NCBI RefSeq assembly: GCF_000526775.1
Contig: NZ_JAGS01000001.1
Coordinates: forward strand, 2,914,001 to 2,978,000
DNA from: Ruminococcus albus AD2013
Lineage (GTDB): Bacteria; Bacillota; Clostridia; Oscillospirales; Ruminococcaceae
DNA: 64,000 nt
Direction: 5' to 3'
Shown piece after piece: positions 33,609 to 42,574 of the stretch. Made by a program: the position numbers and the translations under genes. The stretch's first letter is position 1; each line of letters opens with the position of its first letter. Under the pieces are notes generated by a model, which was not told where the DNA came from, made no database searches, and was given only the letters and a program-made list of their open reading frames with translations.

Positions 33609-34541
33609 TTACGCGTTCGGGTGCTGATTTTCCTTTTTATGGAAGATATACAGCACTGCGAAAAGCACTGTCAGCCCGATGTATATACAAACCGATACCG
33701 CGCCTATCTTAGCTTCGCTAATCAGCATGAGATCCCACCAGAAAAAGAACAGACCGTTTATCAGCTTCAGCCTGTCGGTGAACCGTACCAGTGCTTTGCT
33801 GTCTTTTTTTATTGCCCTGACCGATATGACTTCAAGCACTGCCAGAATAATAACGCATACCGCGTAGGGCACTAAAAGCAGACACTTGTTCATGTAGGTA
33901 CCTGAATTGGCAAAATATGCCAGCCCGTGATACTGATCTGTAATGTCATCTGCGGGAAGTCTTTCCCACACAAATGCCAGCAGTATAACGGACAGCCCTG
34001 TTAACAGCCATGCGGCTATCCTGCATGAACGGTGAAAAGTTCCTGTGCCCTTTGCATGTTCGTTTTTCTTACGGAACTTGACTGCGGTGACTATCTCAGC
34101 GCTTATCCCGACAGCGCCCGCGATGAACGCCGCGCTTATAAGTCCGAGAGCGATATCACCAAGTGCCCTCTGATGTGACACCGCCATCGTCCATTCAAGG
34201 AAAGTCAGGGTTATCAGCAAAGCGATGACATCTATCGTGAGCATTATTTCAGCCTTGAACAGCTTCTCGCCCTTTTCGCTGATATTAAGCCCCGTGCTTT
34301 TCCTGCTTATCAGCCACCCCGAAAAAGCGGCTATACCTATGGTTATACCGCTCATCAGGTGGGGATAAAATCCGTAGACCTTAGAGGCGTATACATCGAA
34401 CTCCTGATCGGGACCGAAATGTATACCCGGTTCATCGGGCAGACTTCCCCACTTTGTAAGGTAATATATCAGGCTTCCGCCAAGTATAAAAATGCACAAA
34501 GTAATAAGTGTGCGGTGAAGCAGTTTGACTGCTTTTTCCAT
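33609..34541 (-). CDS. Polytopic membrane protein (DUF1648-like N-terminus)
   Basis: A 310-residue protein with about eight hydrophobic segments. The first loop (LPDEPGIHFGPDQEFDVYASK) recalls the DUF1648 motif of membrane proteins in which a short Pro/His/Phe-rich loop precedes helix two. No enzymatic motif was seen. AGGAGG precedes ATG 34541. It sits between the epimerase (23-nt gap) and the PHP gene (47-nt gap). A transport or regulatory role is only a guess. Confidence 0.7.
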   Translation of the reverse strand: MEKAVKLLHRTLITLCIFILGGSLIYYLTKWGSLPDEPGIHFGPDQEFDVYASKVYGFYPHLMSGITIGIAAFSGWLISRKSTGLNISEKGEKLFKAEIMLTIDVIALLITLTFLEWTMAVSHQRALGDIALGLISAAFIAGAVGISAEIVTAVKFRKKNEHAKGTGTFHRSCRIAAWLLTGLSVILLAFVWERLPADDITDQYHGLAYFANSGTYMNKCLLLVPYAVCVIILAVLEVISVRAIKKDSKALVRFTDRLKLINGLFFFWWDLMLISEAKIGAVSVCIYIGLTVLFAVLYIFHKKENQHPNA

Positions 34542-34564
34542 GTAGTCCTCCTTTCGGGGGAATA

Positions 34565-35734
34565 TCAGAAGTCCACGCCGCGGGTTATCACCTCCATGCA
34601 CATTCTGCCGTTATGGTAGGGGCACTTCCATGGACCTACTGCTTCTTCGCTTTCGCGGGGAACATGGTCAAAGGTGACTTCGGCGTACCATTCGCCGCCC
34701 TCACGGGGGTCTATGACGTATTTCTTTATATTCTCCCATACGCTTTTTGCGGATACAAGGAACTTTTCCTCGCCGCTGTGCTGATAGGCATTTATAAAGC
34801 CCACAACAGCTTCCGCCTGTACCCACCATACGCGGGTCTTGTCGATAATGCCTTTATCGCTTTCGTTGTTCAGCGCACCGTCTTCAAGAGCGATATCCTG
34901 TATGTTATGGGATATCTTCAAGTCCATCTCGGCGAACTCTTTTCTGAGTTCATCGTCCCCGAGGACATCACAGGCTTTATCCATCAGCCATGTGGCTTCG
35001 ATATCGTGACCGTAGGAATGGATATCGCCGACTAAATTGAATGCTGTATCAAAGAAAACTTTCAGTGCGTTGGTCTCGGGGGTAAATACGATATCCCTCA
35101 TCTGACCAAGCTGAAATCTCAGCCTTTGGGCGACTTTTTCATTGCCGTCAGCCTTGTATAGTTCGGTATAGGCTTCTATCAGGTGGAGTATGGCGTTCAT
35201 GGTCTTGTCGGCTTTAAGTCCGTTTTCGCTGAGGGCTTCGTTATCCACGAGATTCCATTCCCTGTCAAAAGCTTCGCGGTAGCCGTACTCATCGAGGGTA
35301 TTGTTTTCTATATCATCGAAAAGCCCGTAAGCCAGCGCGAGGGCAACCTTATCGCCGCTTGCCCTGTAATAGCTTGAAAGGGCGTATATGGCAAAGGCGA
35401 TATTGTAGGTGTGCTTCATGGTATCCGCTGGTCTGCCCTTATAGTCCATCATCCAGTAAACGCCGCCGTGTTCGTAGTCGATACAGTTATTTTTGATGAA
35501 CTCATAGGCGTGCTTTGCATAGTCGAGAAGTTCATCACCGCCCAGGGTCATATAGGCATTGGAGTAGAACCAGAGTATCCTTGAATGGAGTATCACGCCT
35601 TTATCTGCCTGTTTGTCAAGTTCCAGCCCGAAGCTGAGGTATCCGTAGTAACCGCCGTTTTCGTCATCACGCAGTTTGTTCCAGAATGGTATGATATGTT
35701 CTTCCAGTTCTTTTTTGACTTCATTTATCAGCAT
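34565..35734 (-). CDS. Cellobiose 2-epimerase
   Basis: A 389-residue (alpha/alpha)6-barrel AGE-family enzyme converting cellobiose to 4-O-beta-glucosyl-mannose, feeding mannosylglucose phosphorolysis in ruminococci. Catalytic and binding His184, His243 and His374 fall at the positions published for the R. albus enzyme, and the length is the same. Motifs seen: RILWFYSNAYMTLGGD, KHTYNIAFAIYALS, DIHSYGHDIEATWL and GPWKCPYHNGRMCMEV. ATG 35734 has AAGGAG at 8 nt. No signal peptide, so cytoplasmic. N-acylglucosamine 2-epimerase is the alternative, but the sequence is far closer to CE. Confidence 0.96.
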   Translation of the reverse strand: MLINEVKKELEEHIIPFWNKLRDDENGGYYGYLSFGLELDKQADKGVILHSRILWFYSNAYMTLGGDELLDYAKHAYEFIKNNCIDYEHGGVYWMMDYKGRPADTMKHTYNIAFAIYALSSYYRASGDKVALALAYGLFDDIENNTLDEYGYREAFDREWNLVDNEALSENGLKADKTMNAILHLIEAYTELYKADGNEKVAQRLRFQLGQMRDIVFTPETNALKVFFDTAFNLVGDIHSYGHDIEATWLMDKACDVLGDDELRKEFAEMDLKISHNIQDIALEDGALNNESDKGIIDKTRVWWVQAEAVVGFINAYQHSGEEKFLVSAKSVWENIKKYVIDPREGGEWYAEVTFDHVPRESEEAVGPWKCPYHNGRMCMEVITRGVDF

Positions 35735-35765
35735 GATATCCGCTCCTTCATTTTCCCTAAAAACC

Positions 35766-35801
35766 ATTACCATATTTTGTTAAAGGTAGATATATGGTAA
35801 T
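35766..35801. promoter_or_regulatory. Inverted repeat in the epimerase leader (possible operator)
   Basis: ATTACCATAT (35766-35775) and ATATGGTAAT (35792-35801) are perfect complements separated by 16 bp. They lie just downstream of the -10, where a repressor could block transcription. Confidence 0.5.
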
Positions 35802-35823
35802 ATATTAAATATCCTTTGCCCTA

Positions 35824-35852
35824 ATTATACAACATAAAAATGCCGATTTCAA
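35824..35852 (-). promoter_or_regulatory. Promoter of the epimerase operon
   Basis: Minus strand: TTGAAA at 35847-35852, a 17-nt spacer and TATAAT at 35824-35829. Confidence 0.8.
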
Positions 35853-35913
35853 GGGGATAACAAATTATTTACTATTGTAATCGTTATCATTTTTGGGAAA
35901 ATTTTAGCGTAGC

Positions 35914-35951
35914 AAAAAACGTCCCGATGAACGTGCTGGAACATCGGGACG
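35914..35951 (-). terminator. aroE terminator
   Basis: 9-bp stem GTCCCGATG (35921-35929) with CATCGGGAC (35942-35950), followed on the minus strand by a run of six T. Confidence 0.85.
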
Positions 35952-35958
35952 GACATTA

Positions 35959-36813
35959 TTATGCTGTCGGGAAATCCTTTTCGACCTGGAGTTCCATTTC
36001 GGTTATGATGCTCTGGACTTCATCGTCGGAGTAGATATCGCCGTCCCATATCTCATGGGCTTTAACTGCCTGCCATACCAGCATAGCCATACCGCCTGCG
36101 GCTTTTTTGCCCTGTGCTCTCGCCTTTTTGATGAGCACGGTCTCGCGGGGGTTGTATATAACATCGAAAACCGCCTTGCTTGCGTTTATAACTTCATCGC
36201 TGACGGGACAGCCGTTTATTTTTGGGTACATACCCACAGGGCAGGCGTTCATCAGCAGGTCATAGCTTACAGAGGTATCTATCTCGGTATTCTTGACGAT
36301 AGATACTCTGGCATCGGGCTTCATGGCGGTTATTTCCTTTACAGCCTGTTCAGCAAGGTGGATATCGCTTTCGAGAACGGCTATAAAGAGTTCAGCACCT
36401 GCGAGTGCGGCTTCGATAGCCATCATTCTGCCGACACCGCCGCAGCCTATCAGCAGCACCTTGCCGCCGAGGTCTGCGCCCATTGCATTTATCGTTGCGA
36501 GGAAACCGTCGCAGTCGGTATTATAGCCTGTATGTACGCCGTCCTTATTATCGACGCAGTTTACGGAGTTATATCTCTTTGCAGAATCCGCCAGCTTATC
36601 GCAGTGGGAGATTATGCCTATCTTATGGGGGATAGTGATATTGAATCCTGCGAGACTTTTGAGATATTCCGCATGGGGAGCAAGCTCCTCGGGTGGGAGT
36701 TCGATTATCTCATAGGTGAACTCTCTGTTTTTGAGTTCAAACAGTCTTTTGTGTATCGGCGGTGACATTGTATGTTTCAGGCTTTCGCCGAGTATAGCGT
36801 ATTTTCTTTCCAT
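35959..36813 (-). CDS. aroE: Shikimate dehydrogenase
   Basis: A 284-residue NADP-dependent enzyme reducing 3-dehydroshikimate to shikimate in aromatic amino-acid synthesis. Substrate-binding motifs LKHTMSPPIHKRLFE and GFNITIPHK (catalytic Lys) are present, as are NTDCDGF, a Rossmann motif LLIGCGGVGRMM and the C-terminal GGMAMLVWQAVKAHEIW. It is monocistronic; an AAAGGAG site precedes the ATG. parS site 8 lies 57 bp upstream. Confidence 0.95.
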   Translation of the reverse strand: MERKYAILGESLKHTMSPPIHKRLFELKNREFTYEIIELPPEELAPHAEYLKSLAGFNITIPHKIGIISHCDKLADSAKRYNSVNCVDNKDGVHTGYNTDCDGFLATINAMGADLGGKVLLIGCGGVGRMMAIEAALAGAELFIAVLESDIHLAEQAVKEITAMKPDARVSIVKNTEIDTSVSYDLLMNACPVGMYPKINGCPVSDEVINASKAVFDVIYNPRETVLIKKARAQGKKAAGGMAMLVWQAVKAHEIWDGDIYSDDEVQSIITEMELQVEKDFPTA

Positions 36814-36870
36814 TGGTCTTGCTCCTTTTGGGGTCGGATATGTCTGTATCCGTTTTTGATTTCAAACAAA

Positions 36871-36886
36871 TGTTCCACGTGGAACA
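36871..36886. other. parS site 8
   Basis: TGTTCCACGTGGAACA upstream of aroE, next to repeat copy E. Confidence 0.9.
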
Positions 36887-36903
36887 TTTTGGTTTGGTCA
36901 CTG

Positions 36904-37220
36904 ATGTTTGTTTTGGGAAAAGGGTCGCCCCTCGTTCCTCGGGTCGAGCCGTCAAAGACGCTATCGCTGTTTGACGGCGGGCGCGGCAATATTTTACGCG
37001 GATAGTTTGTGCGTGTGCGTTAGTTTTGCTCACGCTCATGATTTCGATATTGCCGCGCATTTTTGGTCGGTCGTTTGCTGTGCTATTTATGGCTTTGTTG
37101 CCACGTCGCTTTTGCACCTTGAGTTGAGGGCTCTGCCCTCAAACTCCCGCAAGCCTGCTAGCGCGAGGCATATGCCGACGCAGTCGCATATACCGCGCGC
37201 TTTGTTTCCTTGGCAGTTCC
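36904..37220 (+). repeat. Dispersed structured repeat, copy E (variant 3' half)
   Basis: Hairpins: GCCGTCAAA/TTTGACGGC at 36948-36956 with 36970-36978; GCGCGGCAATA at 36981-36991 with 37048-37058; TTGAGGGC/GCCCTCAA at 37124-37131 with 37135-37142. The palindrome is replaced by AAGCCTGCTAGCGCGAGGC with an inserted segment (37170-37195). It ends TTTCCTTGGCAGTTCC just before the dCMP deaminase stop codon and has no GAATTAT tail. Confidence 0.85.
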
Positions 37221-37239
37221 CGCTTCTTTGTGTTTCGCC

Positions 37240-37719
37240 TTACAGCTCTATTTTGATGACCCTATTCGTGTTCTCATACTTACGCAGTTTTACTCCTGCC
37301 ATGTTGAACATCTTCTTCGATGCCCTCACTCCGTCGGTATCGGCATATTTATCGTCACCGTATATGACTTCTTTTATACCGCTCTGGATTATCGCTTTGG
37401 CACATTCGTTGCAGGGGAACAGGGATACGTATATCCTCGCATTTTTCAGGCTCCCCGTTGAACGGTTGAGTATGGCGTTGAGTTCTGCGTGGCATACAAA
37501 GGGGTACTTGGTCTCAAGGAAGTCGCCCTCTCTGTCCCACGGCATATCATCATCGCTGCAGCCTGTCGGCATACCGTTATAGCCTACCGACAGTATCTTA
37601 TTTTCCTCTGATACTATACAGGCACCCACCTGTGTGCTGGGGTCCTTGCTTCTGCGGGCTGAAAGATGTGCTATGCCCATGAAGTACTCGTCCCAGCTGA
37701 GATAATCCTGTCTTTTCAT
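37240..37719 (-). CDS. dCMP deaminase (ComEB family)
   Basis: A 159-residue zinc cytidine-deaminase-fold enzyme converting dCMP to dUMP for thymidylate synthesis. Zinc ligands are in CHAELNAI (His, with Glu as proton shuttle) and PCNECAKAI (two Cys). The N-terminus SWDEYFMGIAHLSARRSKDP and the GYNGMPTGCSDDD loop are typical of the family. Its start lies 19 nt after the last of the three lipoprotein genes, so it may share their transcript. Confidence 0.92.
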   Translation of the reverse strand: MKRQDYLSWDEYFMGIAHLSARRSKDPSTQVGACIVSEENKILSVGYNGMPTGCSDDDMPWDREGDFLETKYPFVCHAELNAILNRSTGSLKNARIYVSLFPCNECAKAIIQSGIKEVIYGDDKYADTDGVRASKKMFNMAGVKLRKYENTNRVIKIEL

Positions 37720-37738
37720 AGTCTTCTCCTGTTTATCA

Positions 37739-38755
37739 TCACTCTTCCGGTGCTGTCATCTGAAGTTTCATGGCTTCAAATATCTGCTTTGCGCTCATGC
37801 CCTTCATATCTTCTTCCATATCGACCTCCTCAGCTTGGTTTGTGAGGTATACTCCGAAATCGTCACCTACGCTCCATGTTTCCACACCGCCGAGGTCATA
37901 CTCCTTATCGCCTGCAAGAACCGAGAAAGTCAGGCGCATATAAAGCTGGTCTTCATATTTTCCGCTGTATTCAAGGAAGAAACCGTAGATAACGTCATCG
38001 CCGAGATCGCCCATTTTCTGTATATCCTCTTTGCTGTTGAAGATGGTTGCGGTATCGAGGTTTGTTTTTACAGCTTCCGCATCGGGTTTAACGCTGTCGG
38101 TCAGCTTATTGAGGAGTTCTCTGATCTTTGCGCCGTCCTTGGCTTCCATAGCATCGCTGAGTTTATCGTTCACATCGGAATCGCCAAGCTTTTCAAGCAG
38201 ACCGATAACATCGTCAACTACTGCATATTTTGTGGTCTGATTTGTGCTTGCGAGATACTGCTGGAATTCTTCATCGGAATGGTCGTTGTCATACTTAAAG
38301 GAGATATCGCACAGTTCAGCCATTGGTTCTTTGAGAATATCGAAGCTGAAAGTATCGAGGAACGCCTGTTTATCCTTATCCTCAGCGGCTTTATACTGCT
38401 TGAAGATAGCATCGATGGCAGCCTGTACCTCTTCGTTGGTGGGTCTGGTCTCCAGATTGTTCTCATCTATATAGATGATGTTATTGTTTATCAGCTTCAT
38501 GGTAACTTCGGCTGTCTGGAAAGTGGTATCGTTATTTACGGGAGCGCCTGCCTTATCTTCGTCTGCTGTGGTCTCGTCGGAAGTAGTCTCATCTGGAGCA
38601 GTTTCATCGGAAGTGGTCTGCACGTCGGCTTTTGACGAATCCGAAGTCTTTGAAGCCTTTGAAGAATTGTCCTTGTCCTCCTTTTTGTCGCCGCAGGCTG
38701 CAAGACTTGCGCACATCACCAGTGCAAGGGCTGCTGCCAGTATTTTCTTTGCCAT
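37739..38755 (-). CDS. Lipoprotein, paralogue 3 of a tandem set
   Basis: A 338-residue putative lipoprotein. The signal peptide ends LAAC, with the lipid-modified Cys at about residue 21. A Ser/Thr/Asp/Glu repeat linker (SDETAPDETTSDETTADE) precedes the folded part. The folded part shares the order PTNEEVQAAIDAIFKQYKAAEDKDKQ, GVETWSVGDDFGVYL and a final MSAKQIFEAMK helix with its two neighbours. It lacks their common 3' module. Function is unknown. Confidence 0.78.
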   Translation of the reverse strand: MAKKILAAALALVMCASLAACGDKKEDKDNSSKASKTSDSSKADVQTTSDETAPDETTSDETTADEDKAGAPVNNDTTFQTAEVTMKLINNNIIYIDENNLETRPTNEEVQAAIDAIFKQYKAAEDKDKQAFLDTFSFDILKEPMAELCDISFKYDNDHSDEEFQQYLASTNQTTKYAVVDDVIGLLEKLGDSDVNDKLSDAMEAKDGAKIRELLNKLTDSVKPDAEAVKTNLDTATIFNSKEDIQKMGDLGDDVIYGFFLEYSGKYEDQLYMRLTFSVLAGDKEYDLGGVETWSVGDDFGVYLTNQAEEVDMEEDMKGMSAKQIFEAMKLQMTAPEE

Positions 38756-38790
38756 AAAATATTTCCTCCTTATCAGTGGTCGGTTTTCAG

Positions 38791-40005
38791 TTATTCTTCT
38801 GTGGGATAATATCCGGTCACTCCGTCTGTCGAGGTATATCCTGCCTTTTCGATGAAGTCCAAGTCCTTATCATAACCAGAGATAGATGCTTTGCCGTCGG
38901 GGTAGCCGTATTCGTGCATTTCGTTATACACATATTTATCGCCCTCAGCCTTTGGTTCATCGCCTGCAAGGTCAAGACCTGCGCTTGATGTACACATAGG
39001 AAAATCGCTGTCAAGCTTTTGTTTGAGATCTTCGCCGGACACCTCTTGGTCTGCGCAGTACTCGGTCATGATATCATACATTCTTTTTGCAATCCCTGAG
39101 GAATGAAATATTGCATCGTTTTCTTTAATCTTCTTTTCTATCTCGTCAACGGTCATGCCCGCATATTCGTTGTCGCTGTGTTCCGGCAACGCTATCCGTA
39201 CACCCACGTTGCCATCAATATACCATGCTCTTACACCATTGAACTCGAACTTATCATTTCCGTTGAATATTGTCATATAAAAGTCGATGAACATATCATC
39301 GCCGTCGCGCTCGAAGTTAAGAAGATTGATACTTATTACTGTATCATCGCTCAGTTCGCCCAATGGAACAAGGTCTTTCCAATATTTCCAATAGGTATCA
39401 ACTAATTCATCGATATTCATGTTGTCAACGGAGTGAGTGATTTTCTTTTTATATTCGTCTGCCGATGCATTATCATCAGCATTGTAATAATATGTTTCTT
39501 CGCTGTCGGAATCCTCGGGAAGCAGCCAGCCATACGAGAACAATATTGAATCTTTTAAAGAGTGATCGCAATCATCATAACCAAGGTAGAAAGCTGCTAT
39601 ATCGGTGTTTAGCACAAAATCGCAGAACGGGTCAATGATCTTATCGAAAGCAATGGTCTGCCTGATCTTTTCTTTGTCATTCGTCTGAATGGCGTGGTAT
39701 TGTTCGGCAGCCGACTCAACGAAAGTGATAAGTTCATCGTTGGTGGGGACATCTTTGCAATCGCTCGAAATGTATTCAAAGAAAATATTATCCCTATTCA
39801 GTTTTGTGGAGACAGTCATGCTGCCATCATCGGTTTTGCTGTCGGCAGCCTGTATATTCTCATCATTGGTTGTATTTGTATCGGCTGCTGCGGTTGATTT
39901 TTCTTTAACGGAACCGCTGTCTTTATTATCGCTTACTTTTCCGCAGCCTGCAAGACCTGCGCACATTGTCAGCACAAGCATTGCTGCCAGAATTTTCTTT
40001 GCCAT
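38791..40005 (-). CDS. Lipoprotein, paralogue 2 of a tandem set
   Basis: A 404-residue putative lipoprotein with lipobox LAGC. Core segments PTNDELITFVESAAEQYHAIQTNDKEK, FNGVRAWYIDGNVGVRI and AGMTVDEIEKKI match the neighbouring paralogues. The C-terminal ~65 residues, from DLAGDEPKAEGDKYVY to GYYPTEE, are nearly identical to paralogue 1; an 85-bp stretch of the two genes is identical. The spacing of 29-36 nt on both sides suggests one operon. Function is unknown. Confidence 0.78.
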   Translation of the reverse strand: MAKKILAAMLVLTMCAGLAGCGKVSDNKDSGSVKEKSTAAADTNTTNDENIQAADSKTDDGSMTVSTKLNRDNIFFEYISSDCKDVPTNDELITFVESAAEQYHAIQTNDKEKIRQTIAFDKIIDPFCDFVLNTDIAAFYLGYDDCDHSLKDSILFSYGWLLPEDSDSEETYYYNADDNASADEYKKKITHSVDNMNIDELVDTYWKYWKDLVPLGELSDDTVISINLLNFERDGDDMFIDFYMTIFNGNDKFEFNGVRAWYIDGNVGVRIALPEHSDNEYAGMTVDEIEKKIKENDAIFHSSGIAKRMYDIMTEYCADQEVSGEDLKQKLDSDFPMCTSSAGLDLAGDEPKAEGDKYVYNEMHEYGYPDGKASISGYDKDLDFIEKAGYTSTDGVTGYYPTEE

Positions 40006-40034
40006 AAAAATATTTTCTCCTTATCTGTTATCAG

Positions 40035-41213
40035 CTATTCTTCTGTGGGATAATATCCGGTCACTCCGTCTGTCGAGGTATATCCTGCCTTTTCGATGAA
40101 GTCCAAGTCCTTATCATAACCCGAGATAGATGCTTTGCCGTCGGGGTAGCCATATTCGTGCATTTGGTCATACACATATTTATCGCCCTTAGCCTTAGGT
40201 TCATCGCCTGCAATGTCAAGACCCTCGCCTGAATTACACATGGGAAAATCGCTTTCAAGGATCTTCTTGATATTTTTGCCCTCCGCATCACGGTCTGCAC
40301 AGTACTCAGCCATGATAAAGTACACAGAGCTTGCGGCTTCTATCGAATTATTCAGAGCCTTTTTTTCCCCGATCTTCTGTTTTATTTCGTCAATGGTCAT
40401 TCCCGCGTATTCGTTGTCGCTGTGTTCTGCGGAAAAAATCATTACGCCTGAGGAACCGTCTATATACCATGCTTCGATACTTCCTAACTTGAACATATCA
40501 TTTCCGTTGAGTAATGTCATATCAAAGTTGATGTACATATCATCTTCTTCGCGCACGAATTGCTGAAGATCGATATATGCGATGGTATCAGCGTTTACTT
40601 CGCCCATGGGGACTAAGTCTTTTCTGGTTTCCCAGAGGGGCGTTTTATCGATATTGAGACCGTCAAGGGCGAGATACGTTCTCTTTTTAAATTCCTCTGT
40701 ACCTGCATCATCATCTGTCGGATCAACGTCTGACCAGAAATAAAGCGCATAGCCCCAGCGGTACATTGCCATATCTTTAACAGACATCTTATCGGTTTCG
40801 GGATTGATATGTCTTTCGGCGATCATTTCACTGAAGGGTTCGACCACCTTATCGAAAGCTAACATCTGCGTATATTTTTCGCTGTCATTCTTCTGTGCCG
40901 CGTTGTACTGTTTAATAGCCAGCGTGGCGAAAGTGAGAAGCTCGTCATTGGTGGGGGTGTCTGTATTATTGACATAAACGTCATTGATGAAAATATTATC
41001 CTTGTTCAGCTCGACGGTGGTATCTTCTGAATCGCTTGTATTGCTGTCGGGAGTCTGTGTGTTCTCGTCGTTGGTAGTATCTGTATCGGCTGACGCGGTG
41101 TTTGCCTTATCTTTAGCGGAACTGCTGTCTTTTTTCTCGTTTGCTTTTTCACAGCCTGCAAGACCTGCGCATATAGTCAGTGCGAGCATAGCTGCTATAA
41201 TTTTCTTTGTCAT
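40035..41213 (-). CDS. Lipoprotein, paralogue 1 of a tandem set
   Basis: A 392-residue putative lipoprotein; the Cys of LAGC is lipid-modified. The Ser/Thr/Asp/Asn linker precedes PTNDELLTFATLAIKQYNAAQKND and GSIEAWYIDGSSGVMIF. The C-terminal module IAGDEPKAKGDKYVYDQMHE matches paralogue 2. ATG 41213 has AAAGGAG at 8 nt and is preferred to 41234. It is first of the probable lipoprotein-dCMP deaminase operon. Function is unknown. Confidence 0.78.
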   Translation of the reverse strand: MTKKIIAAMLALTICAGLAGCEKANEKKDSSSAKDKANTASADTDTTNDENTQTPDSNTSDSEDTTVELNKDNIFINDVYVNNTDTPTNDELLTFATLAIKQYNAAQKNDSEKYTQMLAFDKVVEPFSEMIAERHINPETDKMSVKDMAMYRWGYALYFWSDVDPTDDDAGTEEFKKRTYLALDGLNIDKTPLWETRKDLVPMGEVNADTIAYIDLQQFVREEDDMYINFDMTLLNGNDMFKLGSIEAWYIDGSSGVMIFSAEHSDNEYAGMTIDEIKQKIGEKKALNNSIEAASSVYFIMAEYCADRDAEGKNIKKILESDFPMCNSGEGLDIAGDEPKAKGDKYVYDQMHEYGYPDGKASISGYDKDLDFIEKAGYTSTDGVTGYYPTEE

Positions 41214-41250
41214 CTGTTGTTCTCCTTTGATCATATTATTTGTGCTTGCA

Positions 41251-41385
41251 TTTTATGATTATCCCGCTGACGCACCATATTAATTGGTGTTATATCGGAG
41301 ATCGAAATACTTGGCGGGGTAAAGATAACATCAACACGATGTTTCGCTACCATATTATAGCACATCACCGCGTTAAAATCAAGGC
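41251..41385 (+). repeat. Leader-like element, orphan copy 2
   Basis: Similar to the cheR leader over about 110 bp: stem CCCGC (41263-41267) with GCGGG (41314-41318), CTGAC, hairpin CACCATATTAATTGGTG and CGAAATACTTGG, then AACACGATGTTTCGC. The genes on both sides are on the minus strand, so this copy does not lead a gene in its own orientation. Confidence 0.55.
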
Positions 41386-41512
41386 TTTTAACCATAAACT
41401 CTGCTTTTTGACACCATTTTCTCACACAGCAGCATCGGCTGAAAAAAAGACCCGCGGTCATGGGGCTTACACGATATATCTGTATAAGCACGGTGACCAG
41501 CGGACTGTGGTA

Positions 41513-42019
41513 TTATTTCTGTTTTTTGAAAACGAAGAGTTTGCTGATGATGTAGTTGAGGATTATCGTAACGATGGAGACCAGCACCTTTGCTACGATA
41601 TCATTCATGTTTATGCTTTCAACGCACAGGTTCAGCAGAAGGTTCTCTATCAGCAGGGTGAGAAGTCTGCCGCCGTAGAATGACAGACATTCCTTTGCTA
41701 TGCCTTTTGAGGTGTGTGCCTTGTTTTCAAACACCCATATCCTGTTGGTTATGTAGGCGAATGTTACAGCACATATCCAGGATATGGTATTTGCGACCTG
41801 AGTGGTAGTATCTATGGTTATACTGCCGATCTTGATGTCTTCAAAGCTCATGGTCTTTGAGGGCAGTATGAAAAATATCAGCCCGACTATCGTAGTTAGT
41901 CCGCCGAAAAACAGATACAGCAGTATCTCCTTGTTCTTTTTATAGAAGGGTTCAAAGGTCTTTAAGAAGCCCCAGCCCATTATGCGGTCGAAAATATCTT
42001 TCTTTTTTGTGTTCTCCAT
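41513..42019 (-). CDS. GtrA-family membrane protein
   Basis: A 168-residue GtrA/DPMS-like protein with four transmembrane helices (LLYLFFGGLTTIVGLIFF, NTISWICAVTFAYITNRIWVF and two more), the last ending ILNYIISKLFVFKK as usual. GtrA proteins are thought to flip or bind polyprenyl-linked sugars, usually with a GT2 partner; none is adjacent (the nearest GT2 is at 50732). ATG 42019 is preferred over 42028 for its spacing from GAAAGG. Confidence 0.88.
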   Translation of the reverse strand: MENTKKKDIFDRIMGWGFLKTFEPFYKKNKEILLYLFFGGLTTIVGLIFFILPSKTMSFEDIKIGSITIDTTTQVANTISWICAVTFAYITNRIWVFENKAHTSKGIAKECLSFYGGRLLTLLIENLLLNLCVESINMNDIVAKVLVSIVTIILNYIISKLFVFKKQK

Positions 42020-42054
42020 TTTTATCATACCTTTCAGATTTTTATGACCGATTA

Positions 42055-42083
42055 ATTATATCATATATTCCTGCAAAAGTAAA
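42055..42083 (-). promoter_or_regulatory. Promoter of the GtrA gene
   Basis: Minus strand: TTTACT at 42078-42083, a 17-nt spacer and TATAAT at 42055-42060. Confidence 0.7.
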
Positions 42084-42312
42084 GTCCGCGGGATCTTGTC
42101 GGATATTGTATCTAAAGGAAAGATATGTCGGAGCGGTGCGGTCAGGTGCAGGTTTTGGTTGGGGCGGGGGATGATCTGACGAATCGGTGCGAGGGTTGTT
42201 TTTTGATGCTGAAAGGCGAAGAAATATTCATAATAGCAATATTTTGTCGGAATTCTTCGTGCATATTGTCTAATAAAATCGGAAATTTCGTGACGATTTT
42301 AATAAAAAGCTA

Positions 42313-42341
42313 TTGCATTTTAAGTTTAACTGTGTTAAGAT
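42313..42341 (+). promoter_or_regulatory. Probable promoter of spo0A
   Basis: TTGCAT at 42313-42318, a 17-nt spacer and TAAGAT at 42336-42341. It predicts a leader of about 225 nt. Confidence 0.55.
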
Positions 42342-42390
42342 ATTTATGCAAACGAAAATTGACTGCCCGGGAACGTCAAAACATACTTTT

Positions 42391-42555
42391 TCCAGTTATC
42401 CTGCTGACACAGCGACTGAACAGCGCTTAAAGGAATATAATGAGAGTCTGGCAGTTATCTTTTCTCCCGCCGCGGGCTGGGGAAAAGATAACGTCAACAT
42501 GATATATCGGCAATTTGAGCGGTGCGATAAAGGGATGATCGGATACTTTTTATCA
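42391..42555 (+). ncRNA. Candidate structured leader of spo0A (copy 3)
   Basis: Stem CTGC (42401-42404) with GCAG (42451-42454) sits where copies 1 and 2 have CCGC/GCGG and CCCGC/GCGGG. Next is a long hairpin, GTTATCTTTTC (42454-42464) with GAAAAGATAAC (42482-42492), and then GATAAAGGGATGATCGGATAC. The similarity to the cheR leader is partial. Confidence 0.4.
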
Positions 42556-42574
42556 GCTACGGAGGTATTATTTT

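Noticed and set aside
42364..42372. Possible Noc binding site (CCCGGGAA) upstream of spo0A
   Set aside because: Only the core of ATTTCCCGGGAAAT matches; the flanks do not, and one imperfect site is expected by chance.
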